Assembly: GCA_030604585.1 (NCBI GenBank)
Contig: JAUVVP010000206.1
Coordinates: 1 to 5,216 of the forward strand
Source of the DNA: Planctomycetota bacterium
Lineage (GTDB): Bacteria; Planctomycetota; Brocadiia; SM23-32
Length of the DNA stretch: 5,216 nt
Reading direction: 5' to 3'
Position 1 is the first letter of the stretch. Every line of letters begins with the position of its first letter. The notes beneath the pieces are model-generated. The model was not told the DNA's origin and searched no databases. It was given only the letters and a program-made list of their open reading frames with translations. The translations under genes were made by a program, and so were the position numbers. Shown in pieces: positions 1 through 5,216 of the stretch.

Positions 1-77
1 CCCGTGGGGACGGCTGAAACAGGCTGGAGACGGGCCTGACAAACGCACGGTGATGATGTTCGCGGGTTGACGTCCAA

Positions 78-175
78 CCGTCCCTGCGGGACGGAACGGG
101 TGTGAGGGCACCCCTATCCCAGCGATGAATCGCTGGGCTATTATCAGGCGTCCCTTCGGGACCGCCCTACGGCGG
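78..175. repeat. REP-like cluster of five short palindromes
   Basis: Five short inverted repeats lie almost end to end: 78-94 (CCGTCCC/GGGACGG, loop TGC), 98-113 (GGGTG/CACCC, 6-nt loop), 118-137 (CCCAGCGAT/ATCGCTGGG, 2 nt between arms), 150-162 (GTCCC/GGGAC, loop TTC) and 162-175 (CCGCC/GGCGG, loop CTAC). The last two touch, so a longer stem around 150-162 would compete with the last hairpin. From memory, similar GTCCC-n-GGGAC and CCCAGCG-n-CGCTGGG pairs recur between genes in many GC-rich genomes near REP-associated Y1 transposases (RAYTs); no transposase gene is in this window. One reading frame is open from 106 to 357 across the cluster and the hexamer run but has no start codon before the repeats, so it is not a gene. 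The cluster lies downstream of the leftward DUF3108 gene, where it could shape that transcript's 3' end. The palindromes are certain; the REP assignment is by resemblance. Confidence 0.7.
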
Positions 176-243
176 ACATCTTTCAGAATGCCGGTCCTGT
201 ATTCAGTCGTCGTCGTCCTGATCTCTGCAAGAACAACGGCTTC

Positions 244-309
244 GAGCACGACAAGGAGAAGGAGCACGAGGGCGAGAGCGAGGGCGAGAGCGAGCACGAG
301 AACGAGCTG
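244..309. repeat. GAGNNN hexamer tandem run, 11 units
   Basis: Eleven consecutive hexamers begin GAG (GAC in the second): GAGCAC, GACAAG, GAGAAG, GAGCAC, GAGGGC, GAGAGC, GAGGGC, GAGAGC, GAGCAC, GAGAAC, GAGCTG. Read in phase they would give an acidic residue at every second position; in another plus frame they give an Arg/Ala run. No credible gene uses either frame. The period of exactly six, with the last three bases varying, points to an expanded and partly decayed simple repeat. It starts about 70 bp after the palindrome cluster and ends about 75 bp from the stop codon of the DUF3108 gene. Confidence 0.8.
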
Positions 310-368
310 TCACGGAGCGGCTCTCTGGTCCATGCAATGCCCCACAGAGGGTCGTAGCACGCGAGCCG

Positions 369-384
369 GCCTGTGCTGCCAGGC
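369..384 (-). terminator. weak hairpin after the DUF3108 stop codon
   Basis: GCCTG (369-373) and CAGGC (380-384) can form a 5-bp stem with a 6-nt loop immediately after the leftward TAG stop at 386-388. No T-run follows in the leftward direction, so it is not a convincing intrinsic terminator. Termination or mRNA end protection could instead come from the palindromes at 78-175. Low confidence. Confidence 0.2.
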
Positions 385-385
385 G

Positions 386-1240
386 CTACCCGTCCTGGCC
401 GGGCTCGAAGCGAACCAGCTCCCCGTAGACGTGGCCGATGAACACCTGCGATTCGAGCTTCAGCGGAATCCGCTCCTGCCGCGAGACCCACACGCGCACG
501 CGCCGGTACTTCTCCTCGTCGGGTTCGCCCCCTTCGGCCAGTTCACGGATAGTCAGGTCGTACTCTGTGGCGTCGAAGCTGCCGGCCGCCACTTCCACGC
601 GCTCGGCCCCCACCGGCGTCATGACCACCTCGTAAAGGTCGTCGCCGCTGATCACCGTCATGGCGGTCGCGCCGTCCCGGCCGCCTGCAGCAGCGCGCAG
701 CATCATGAAGGCGGACGGTATGTCCACGCCGTGCTCCACCGTCAGCTCTTTCAGTTTGGTCTCACCGTCGCGCGTCTTCCATATCTTCACCTCGGCAGTT
801 CCCAATCCCGGAGCGAACCGGACGGTGATCCGTTTCTCTCTCCGCGCTGTCCTTGAGACCGACGTAGCGAGCTGCGGCAGCGCCGTCTGAGGGTCCATCA
901 GCGTCCTGCCGCCGGCCTTGAAGGACCAGATGCGTTGCAGGGCGGGCGCGGTCTCCACTTCGTACTCGAAGGCCAGATGCTCGCCTGCGTCATCCGCCGC
1001 GACGGAGACCGAGGTGCTCAGGGTTGCCGCCGAAAGGCCGTTCCAGCCGAACTCGTACTCCAGCTTCTCCCCGGGTCGGAACAGCCCCGGGGACGGCGCG
1101 GCGGTCGTAGGAGGAGCGTAGGGCGTGCCGGGCTCGGCGGACCGGCGCCTCGTGCGGCTCGCCAGCAGAAAGGCGGCGATCAGGGCGAGCGCCAGCCCTG
1201 CCGCAACGGCCCTCTTGCGAGATATCTTCAGCGCTGGCAT
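386..1240 (-). CDS. membrane-anchored DUF3108 domain protein
   Basis: Predicted 284-residue protein. It begins with a basic stretch (ISRKR, residues 6-10) and a hydrophobic segment at about 11-28, then an Arg-rich stop and a Pro/Ala/Thr linker (about 35-52). This looks like an uncleaved signal anchor or a signal peptide, with the rest in the periplasm. Residues about 54-282 fit DUF3108: an opening RPGEKLEYEFGWNGL (55-69), a central FMMLRAA (178-184), VAAGSFDATEYDL near 217-229, and a closing VWVSRQERIPLKLE followed by a Gly and a VYGEL strand (250-275). DUF3108 proteins are predicted secreted beta-rich proteins of unknown biochemical role, often about 230-280 residues long. The frame is open up to an ATG at 1336, but that ATG lies upstream of the predicted transcription start near 1312 and would put 32 hydrophilic residues before the signal. 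The ATG at 1240 is therefore preferred; its Shine-Dalgarno sequence (AGGA four bases upstream) is weak. The gene is divergent from the HEAT-repeat gene. Confidence 0.85.
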   Translation of the reverse strand: MPALKISRKRAVAAGLALALIAAFLLASRTRRRSAEPGTPYAPPTTAAPSPGLFRPGEKLEYEFGWNGLSAATLSTSVSVAADDAGEHLAFEYEVETAPALQRIWSFKAGGRTLMDPQTALPQLATSVSRTARREKRITVRFAPGLGTAEVKIWKTRDGETKLKELTVEHGVDIPSAFMMLRAAAGGRDGATAMTVISGDDLYEVVMTPVGAERVEVAAGSFDATEYDLTIRELAEGGEPDEEKYRRVRVWVSRQERIPLKLESQVFIGHVYGELVRFEPGQDG

Positions 1241-1318
1241 GCCATCCTGCCCGCCAGGTCGGCCCTTCGTCAGGACGATCACGTGCCCCGGACGGCATCG
1301 CGCCCAGAAGGCATGGCC

Positions 1319-1347
1319 ATTATAGGCTCTGCCCACGGCGGCTTCAA
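1319..1347 (-). promoter_or_regulatory. sigma-70-type promoter for the DUF3108 gene
   Basis: On the minus strand TTGAAG (1342-1347, four of six consensus bases) is followed after exactly 17 bp by a perfect TATAAT (1319-1324). The expected start of transcription is near 1312, giving a leader of about 70 nt to the ATG at 1240. This promoter excludes the upstream ATG at 1334-1336 as the usual start. Confidence 0.7.
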
Positions 1348-1413
1348 TCCCGGGAAGGCGGGCCAGGAGTGCTGTGCCGGCGTTCTCTCGCCCCTTTCCA
1401 TCGGCCTTGTGAA

Positions 1414-1442
1414 TTGACCTGCCGCGGGGCGTGGGGTAACAT
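1414..1442 (+). promoter_or_regulatory. sigma-70-type promoter for the HEAT-repeat gene
   Basis: TTGACC (1414-1419, five of six consensus bases) and TAACAT (1437-1442, four of six) are 17 bp apart. The expected transcription start is near 1449-1450, only about 5 nt before the ATG at 1455 but about 35 nt before the ATG at 1485, which supports the inner start. It sits back to back with the leftward promoter, leaving about 66 bp between the two -35 boxes. Confidence 0.6.
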
Positions 1443-1471
1443 GGACTCCCGCCTATGGTTAACTGCGTTCT

Positions 1472-1480
1472 GGAGAGGGA
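1472..1480 (+). promoter_or_regulatory. Shine-Dalgarno site that decides the HEAT gene start
   Basis: GGAGAGGGA ends 4 nt before the ATG at 1485; its GGAG and GAGG cores lie 9 and 6 nt upstream. No comparable purine-rich site precedes the in-frame ATG at 1455, so translation most likely begins at 1485. Confidence 0.75.
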
Positions 1481-1484
1481 TGCG

Positions 1485-3473
1485 ATGACTGGTAAGGTCG
1501 CCGGCGCGTTGCGGCGCGTTCCGGTACTGGCAGTGCTGGCCGGGATGCTGGTCGCCCTCGGATGCCGGTCGGTGCCGGAGAGGCCGCCGGATGTGGCGGC
1601 CCAGCGGCGGACCGCCTTGCAGCGGAGCCGATACGCTCAGTCGGAGGCGCGTCTGCGTTCCCCTGACCCGGCCGTGCGCCGACAGGCTGCCATCGCGCTG
1701 CTGTCCATGGACTATGCGCCGGCGCTGGGGACCATCCTGGAGAACATGCGCAACGCCCAGGACCCGGCAGTGCGCATCAGCACGATCCAGGCGGCTGCAT
1801 TCTGTGAGGAGCATCGGGCCTTTCAGACCGTCCTGGCAGCCATAGGCGACCCCAGCCCGCGGGTGCAGCGCGAGGCGGCCATCGCGCTGACGCGCTTCAC
1901 GCAGCCCGAGGAGGTGGACGCCATGATGGCCCTGATTGACGGGCCGACTACCACCTCCCGTCAGCGGCAGTTGCTGTTGAGCGCGTTCGGCGAAGCCCTG
2001 GCCATCCGGGCCGTGCCGGTGCTGCTGGCCGCGCTGCGGGACGGCGATGAGGCCGCTCGCATCGCGGCATTGGAGGCCCTGCGCAAGATATCGCGACGCC
2101 CGCTCCTGCGGGACCTCGATCAGTGGGAACAGTGGTGGGCCGCCAATTCGCACAGGACTCGTGAGGACGTGTTGGAGGAGCACCTCCAGGCGTTCTCCCA
2201 CGAGTTGCGCGTGCGCACCGAAGAGCTGAGCGAGCAGATGGACGAGCAGCAGGAACTGATGAAGCTTGTCAGCGCCGTGCAGTCGGAAACGCCGAAGATG
2301 CTGCTGGACGGCCTGGCCAGCCGACACGGTTCGGTGCGCCTCTACAGCTCCTCTCGCCTGGCAGCGCTGCCCGGGGAGAAGCTGAGCGGGCTGAAGGTCG
2401 AGGAGAAGTCCTACGCCGTCCTGAAGGGCGCCCTGGCGGATGATTCGGCGCAGGTCCGCCGGAACGTCATCCGGTTCGTGGTGGGCATGGAGAACGAGTA
2501 CCGGGACGAGCTGGTCAGGAAGGCCCTCGGCGATGAGGACCCCACGGTGCTGACGACGGCGATCGAGGCGGTTCGCGCCGGCACGGGCCCGGAAGCGGTC
2601 GAGAGCCTGGAGGCGCTGCTCATCGAGTCGCGCCATGCCCAGGTGCGGGAGGCGGCCGCGATCGCGCTCGGCAAGGTGGGCTCGCAGCGGTCCGTCCCCG
2701 TCCTCGTGGCCGGCCTCGACGACGCCGAGGAGAACGTGCGATGGTTCGCCGTGGAGGGCCTGCGCAAGCTCGGCGCCACGCAGGCGGTGCCGAGGATATC
2801 GGAACTGCTCGACAAGGACGGCAGCGCGCAGGTCAGGGAGATCGCGGCCAGCACACTGGGCGAACTCGGCCAGCCGGCCGGCGTCCCCGCCCTGAGGGCG
2901 GCGCTGGACGACCGCAGCGAGCGCGTCCGCCAGAAGGCCGAGGCGGCGCTGCTCGCCCTCGCCACCGATAACTACGAACGCATGATGGTCATCGCCGACA
3001 GCCTACAGGAGCGTGACCTCTTCGAGGCGGCGGCGCAGGTCCTCACCCGCGTCATCGAGCAGTTCGGCCAGGCGGAGGACATGGAGAGCCGGCTGATGCA
3101 CACCTACCGGCAGTTGGCCGCCGTGCAGAAGGAACAGACGGACTTCGCCGCCGCCGCCGCGACCTACGAGAAACTGGACGAGATGGCAGGCGGCTCGCAG
3201 GAGGTCAGACTCGAACTGGTCAACTGCCTGCTCCAGGCCGCCGAGGCGCCGCGCATCGTCGCCGCTGTGGAGAACTGGCTGGCAAACGGGCGACGGGCCG
3301 ATAAAGAACCGCTGACGGAACTGGCCCTGGAAAGCGCCGAACTGCTCATCGGCGCCGGGTATGGCCAGGAGGCCGGCGCCGTCCTCGACCTCGTGGCGGA
3401 GGCGGCCGGTGAGGATGACGACAAGAGGATTGCAGCCAGGATAGAGCAACTGCGCCGCCGCATCGCCCAATAG
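1485..3473 (+). CDS. HEAT-repeat lipoprotein with coiled coil and TPR-like tail
   Basis: Predicted 662-residue protein. The N-terminus has basic residues, a hydrophobic core (about 12-25) and a lipobox VALG-C with Cys27, which fits the general signal peptidase II pattern, so a lipid-anchored envelope protein is expected. Residues about 58-140 hold regular HEAT/PBS-type repeats (helix pairs with D-P-x-V-R and A-A-I-A-L signatures), continuing less regularly to about 205. Next come a LDQWEQWW motif (211-218) and a charged, Glu/Gln-rich likely coiled coil (about 225-268). A second HEAT block runs from about 270 to 490, with clear repeats at 375-490 (AQVREAAAIALGKVG, ENVRWFAVEGLRKLG, and so on). 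Residues about 495-662 form an Ala-rich helical region with TPR-like pairs. HEAT arrays are protein-binding scaffolds; no catalytic motif is visible, so the partner is unknown. I recall W..WW segments between HEAT blocks in planctomycete proteins. The gene is monocistronic, with its own promoter and a downstream terminator. Confidence 0.85.
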   Translation: MTGKVAGALRRVPVLAVLAGMLVALGCRSVPERPPDVAAQRRTALQRSRYAQSEARLRSPDPAVRRQAAIALLSMDYAPALGTILENMRNAQDPAVRISTIQAAAFCEEHRAFQTVLAAIGDPSPRVQREAAIALTRFTQPEEVDAMMALIDGPTTTSRQRQLLLSAFGEALAIRAVPVLLAALRDGDEAARIAALEALRKISRRPLLRDLDQWEQWWAANSHRTREDVLEEHLQAFSHELRVRTEELSEQMDEQQELMKLVSAVQSETPKMLLDGLASRHGSVRLYSSSRLAALPGEKLSGLKVEEKSYAVLKGALADDSAQVRRNVIRFVVGMENEYRDELVRKALGDEDPTVLTTAIEAVRAGTGPEAVESLEALLIESRHAQVREAAAIALGKVGSQRSVPVLVAGLDDAEENVRWFAVEGLRKLGATQAVPRISELLDKDGSAQVREIAASTLGELGQPAGVPALRAALDDRSERVRQKAEAALLALATDNYERMMVIADSLQERDLFEAAAQVLTRVIEQFGQAEDMESRLMHTYRQLAAVQKEQTDFAAAAATYEKLDEMAGGSQEVRLELVNCLLQAAEAPRIVAAVENWLANGRRADKEPLTELALESAELLIGAGYGQEAGAVLDLVAEAAGEDDDKRIAARIEQLRRRIAQ

Positions 3474-3506
3474 CGCCCCCGCCCGCGCCGCCCGGCAGAC
3501 CGCCGC

Positions 3507-3522
3507 GCCGGACGCGTCCGGC
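3507..3522. repeat. 16-bp perfect palindrome in the HEAT gene 3' region
   Basis: GCCGGAC (3507-3513) and GTCCGGC (3516-3522) are separated by GC, making a perfect 16-bp palindrome 33 bp after the HEAT gene stop. The same 7-bp arms recur inside the terminator stem at 3605-3628. No T-run follows. It may be an RNA hairpin in the 3' untranslated region or a dyad protein-binding site. Confidence 0.55.
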
Positions 3523-3604
3523 AAAGGAGCGGCGAGTTCGCGGCCGCCGAAAACCCTTGCCAAGGCGCCCACGTCCCCATACGGGTGGCAGAACCGCGGG
3601 CCTC

Positions 3605-3638
3605 GGCCGGACGTGCAGGTGTCCGGCCTCGTTTTTTT
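3605..3638 (+). terminator. intrinsic terminator after the HEAT-repeat gene
   Basis: An 8-bp perfect stem GGCCGGAC (3605-3612) / GTCCGGCC (3621-3628) with an 8-nt loop is followed after TCG by seven T residues (3632-3638). This is a textbook rho-independent terminator for rightward transcription. It lies 132 bp past the HEAT gene stop, so the transcript carries a fairly long 3' untranslated region. Confidence 0.85.
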
Positions 3639-3834
3639 CGACTATCAAATCGGCGGCGGCCACTGCGCGAAGCGCAACCGGTGCGCCGCGGGAACCAAGC
3701 GCAGCCGCAGTGCGCCGAAGGGGCCGGGCAGCCTGAAACGCGCTGCCATGCCTTCTGTGGCGCCTGCGAGCCGGCGCTGGTGCCCGCTCTGTGGCCGCGC
3801 ATCTTGCGCGCGCACGGTCACTTAGCCGCCGGCG
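3639..3834. other. GC-rich spacer with possible structure, no gene seen
   Basis: This stretch between the terminator and the next promoter holds no supportable gene on either strand. Two inverted repeats nest in it: CACTGCG (3661-3667) pairs with CGCAGTG (3706-3712), enclosing GCGCA (3672-3676) / TGCGC (3682-3686). In DNA this GC-rich such pairing can arise by chance. Short open frames here lack a ribosome binding site and look compositional. Confidence 0.35.
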
Positions 3835-3866
3835 TTGGCGGATCGGCCGTCTGAATGGTGTATAAT
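3835..3866 (+). promoter_or_regulatory. promoter for the NlpD-like gene
   Basis: A perfect TATAAT (3861-3866) stands out in GC-rich DNA. The best -35 candidate by sequence, TTGGCG (3835-3840), is 20 bp away, longer than the usual 16-18; at 17 bp the hexamer is a poor GCGGAT. The -10 box is well supported and the -35 assignment is not. Transcription would start near 3873, leaving a leader of about 77 nt before the ATG at 3950. Confidence 0.55.
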
Positions 3867-3949
3867 CTTGAGCCGTCGCGGGCGGGCCGCCTCTCGCGCT
3901 CGGCCGTGGTGGACCCGCGTCTGCTTCGCACTCGACCGAAAGAAGAAGG

Positions 3950-4714
3950 ATGGCAAGACATCTCCATGCGGCCGGTCTGTTGTGCGTGCTGATCGGCCTG
4001 ACAGGTTGCAGAGCCGCGCCCCCGAAGTCCGTCGCCGGGCCGTCTCCCATCTCCGTCGCGACCACGCGGCGCAGCTACGAGTACTTCGTCTACCACGCAA
4101 GGAGGGGGGACACGCTCTACTCGTTGGGCCGGCGCTTCGGCGTGTCGTGGGAGGAGATCGCCGATGCGAGCAGCATCAAGCATCCCGAGGAACTGAAGGT
4201 CGGGATGGCGCTTCTGATCCCTCGGGCCGAAGGGGTTGACGCGCCGGAGCTGGTCATCCCTGAGCCGGAGCCGCAAGCAGGGCCGCGACGAGCGGTCCCC
4301 GAGCGCGATCTGCATCGCGGCCGTCCCTCTTCCCGGTTCTGGTGGCCCACGGCGGGGCGGGTGGTGCGGCGCTACGGCGAGAGACTGCGTGGCCTGCCCG
4401 AGTCCGGCATAGGCATTGCAGCGCCGGCCGGCACGGAGGTCTATGCGGCGGCCCCCGGCACCGTGATAGCGCAGGTGAGCGCCGATGCCTCGGCGGGGTC
4501 GGCATGGGGCAACGTCCTTGCCATCTCACATCCCGGGGGCATGGTGAGCTGGTACGCTCACCTGGACAGCGTCTTCGTGCAGAAGGGACGCAGGGTGAGC
4601 AAGGGCGAGCCGGTCGGCGCCGTAGGGACCAGCGGCGCGGTCGTCCGGCCGGAGCTGGCCTTCCGCCTCTTTCGCAACGAACGTCCAATCAATCCTATGG
4701 ACCACCTGCCTTGA
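3950..4714 (+). CDS. NlpD-like lipoprotein: LysM plus degenerate LytM (M23) domain
   Basis: Predicted 254-residue protein. A short lipoprotein signal ends in a canonical lipobox, LTG-C with Cys20. A LysM domain follows at about 46-91 (RRGDTLYSLGRRFGVS, then an LKVGMALLIP ending), which binds peptidoglycan glycan strands. After a Pro/Arg-rich linker, residues about 131-254 form an M23/LytM fold: WPTAGRVVRRYGE, GIGIAAPAGTEVYAAAPGTV, WGNVLAISH, WYAHL, VSKGEPVGAVGTSG and a PINPMDHLP end. The zinc-site residues are changed. The usual HxGxD is ESGIG at 151-155, and the usual HLHFE is ELAFR at 235-239; only His204 of YAHL remains. The domain is therefore predicted inactive as a peptidase. This architecture matches E. 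coli NlpD, an outer-membrane lipoprotein whose degenerate LytM domain activates the cell-division amidase AmiC. A similar role here is inference. The start is set by the lipoprotein signal; a purine-rich AGAAGAAGG directly abuts the ATG, an unusually tight spacing. Confidence 0.88.
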   Translation: MARHLHAAGLLCVLIGLTGCRAAPPKSVAGPSPISVATTRRSYEYFVYHARRGDTLYSLGRRFGVSWEEIADASSIKHPEELKVGMALLIPRAEGVDAPELVIPEPEPQAGPRRAVPERDLHRGRPSSRFWWPTAGRVVRRYGERLRGLPESGIGIAAPAGTEVYAAAPGTVIAQVSADASAGSAWGNVLAISHPGGMVSWYAHLDSVFVQKGRRVSKGEPVGAVGTSGAVVRPELAFRLFRNERPINPMDHLP

Positions 4715-4740
4715 GCGCAGCGCGCGGCGCCGCTCCTTTT
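4713..4740 (+). terminator. terminator hairpin overlapping the NlpD-like stop codon
   Basis: GAGCG (4713-4717) pairs with CGCTC (4731-4735), and inside it GCGC (4720-4723) pairs with GCGC (4727-4730) around a 3-nt loop, leaving a 2-nt bulge. CTTTTCCTT follows. The stem begins within the TGA stop codon (4712-4714). The T-tract is interrupted by C residues, so termination may be partial. Confidence 0.55.
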
Positions 4741-4742
4741 CC

Positions 4743-4772
4743 TTGTCGTCGCCATAACTTGGCAGATATGAT
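4743..4772 (+). promoter_or_regulatory. candidate promoter for the receiver-domain gene
   Basis: TTGTCG (4743-4748, four of six consensus bases) and TATGAT (4767-4772, five of six) are separated by 18 bp. The expected start near 4779 gives a leader of about 28 nt to the ATG at 4807. It begins directly after the preceding terminator, which suggests independent transcription. Confidence 0.5.
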
Positions 4773-4806
4773 AGAGATAGCGTAAGTCAGCACGGTCGAG
4801 CGCATC

Positions 4807-5216
4807 ATGGTTGCCGCAGGCAACAACGCAAACCGACGCAAGAACATCCTCCTGGTGACGGACACGCGGGAGGACGTGGCGGTCCTGCAAGGCCACCTCG
4901 GCCAGGCCGGCTACGATCTGGACCAGACGCGGGATACCGAGGAGGCCCTCCAGAAGGTCGAGGCCGGCCTGCCGGACCTGGTGCTGCTGGACATAACGGC
5001 CCCCGAGGGGGACGGGATAGAGTTCTGCAGGCTGCTGCGCTCGCGCCCCGAGACGGAAGCCATACCCGTCATCATCATCGCCGAAGACAGCAGCCTTGAG
5101 CAGGAGGAGAAGGCCCTCGCTGTCGGCGCCGACGGCTACATCTGTCGCCCGTTCCAGCCTGCCGAGCTGCTCAGCCGCGTCCGCACCCTGGTGCGGATGA
5201 AAGACCTGCACGACAG
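4807..5216 (+). CDS. response-regulator receiver-domain protein, partial (right edge)
   Basis: 136 complete codons are visible before the window ends; the C-terminus is missing. Residues about 12-130 form a CheY-like receiver domain: ILLVTDT (14-20), PDLVLLD with Asp62 as the phospho-acceptor, a following APEGDGIEFCRLLR, IPVIIIAED (86-94), ALAVGADGYICRPF (103-116) and a closing ELLSRVRTLVRMKDLHD. Asp62 and one acidic-pocket residue (Asp19) are kept. The usual first pocket acid is Thr18, the usual Thr/Ser at the end of strand 4 is Ala92, and the usual Lys before Pro is Arg114. Signalling by phosphorylation is possible but may be altered. The basic helix after the receiver resembles linkers leading to a GGDEF, HD-GYP or histidine kinase domain; which one follows cannot be seen. 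An in-frame TAA at 4783 lies upstream, so ATG 4807 is the only good start; its ribosome binding site (GGTCGAG, 4794-4800) is weak. Confidence 0.85.
   Translation, partial: MVAAGNNANRRKNILLVTDTREDVAVLQGHLGQAGYDLDQTRDTEEALQKVEAGLPDLVLLDITAPEGDGIEFCRLLRSRPETEAIPVIIIAEDSSLEQEEKALAVGADGYICRPFQPAELLSRVRTLVRMKDLHD

Noticed and set aside
2..70. Open frame from the left edge to a TGA at 68-70, possibly the C-terminus of a truncated gene
   Set aside because: Only 22 residues with no recognisable motif. The neighbouring frames are also briefly open, so a gene end cannot be supported.
78..309. Possible CRISPR array
   Set aside because: The palindromes differ from one another and there are no equal-length spacers; the later run has a 6-bp period. 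Neither fits repeat-spacer architecture, and no cas gene is present.
125..856. 243-residue open frame on the plus strand starting in the palindrome cluster
   Set aside because: It runs through palindromes and the hexamer run and then antisense through the DUF3108 gene. It has no ribosome binding site and an Arg/Ala run created by the repeat.
1455..1484. Upstream in-frame ATG for the HEAT-repeat gene
   Set aside because: It lacks a ribosome binding site, lies only about 5 nt from the predicted transcription start, and would add ten residues with an acidic pair ahead of a normal lipoprotein signal.
1344..2636. 430-residue open frame on the minus strand
   Set aside because: It lies antisense to the HEAT-repeat gene, has low-complexity Arg/Gln/His-rich composition and no recognisable domain. 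Long antisense frames are expected opposite GC-rich genes.
3523..3529. AAAGGAG resembling a Shine-Dalgarno sequence after the HEAT gene
   Set aside because: No ATG, GTG or TTG lies at a usable distance downstream, so it marks no gene.
3748..3825. Short plus-strand frame with a CPLCGR zinc-ribbon-like motif
   Set aside because: About 25 residues with no ribosome binding site and a single Cys pair. Too little to separate from chance in GC-rich spacer DNA.

Overview
The window comes from a GC-rich bacterium with a Gram-negative style envelope. It carries a lipoprotein with HEAT repeats, a LysM/LytM lipoprotein, a DUF3108 protein and a receiver-domain protein, each behind its own E. coli-like promoter. 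HEAT-repeat lipoproteins with a W..WW signature and REP-like palindromes adjoining low-complexity DNA recall Planctomycetota and relatives. That placement is inference from gene style only; no rRNA or other marker is present.

Layout. Positions 1-385 hold no supportable gene: a cluster of short palindromes (78-175) resembling REP/RAYT-type repeats, followed by an 11-unit GAGNNN hexamer run (244-309). Positions 386-1240 (minus) encode a membrane-anchored DUF3108 protein. Positions 1241-1484 form a divergent control region with one good promoter in each direction; both promoters and a Shine-Dalgarno sequence argue for start codons further inside the genes than the longest open frames suggest. 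Positions 1485-3473 (plus) encode a 662-residue predicted lipoprotein made of two HEAT-repeat blocks split by a W..WW motif and a coiled coil, with a TPR-like tail. Positions 3474-3949 are non-coding: a perfect palindrome, a strong intrinsic terminator that reuses the palindrome's arm sequence, a GC-rich stretch with possible structure, and a TATAAT promoter. Positions 3950-4714 encode an NlpD-like lipoprotein whose LytM domain has lost its zinc ligands. A terminator hairpin overlaps its stop codon. A further promoter then leads into a receiver-domain protein (4807 to the right edge) with several substituted active-site residues.

The genes are not an operon. Three are envelope proteins (one inner-membrane anchored, two lipoproteins) and one is a signalling protein; cell-envelope maintenance is the only theme I can defend. 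I see no defence system, CRISPR array, tRNA, rRNA or complete mobile element. The points most worth a second look are the palindrome-plus-hexamer composite, the degenerate LytM and receiver domains, and the shared-arm palindrome/terminator pair.
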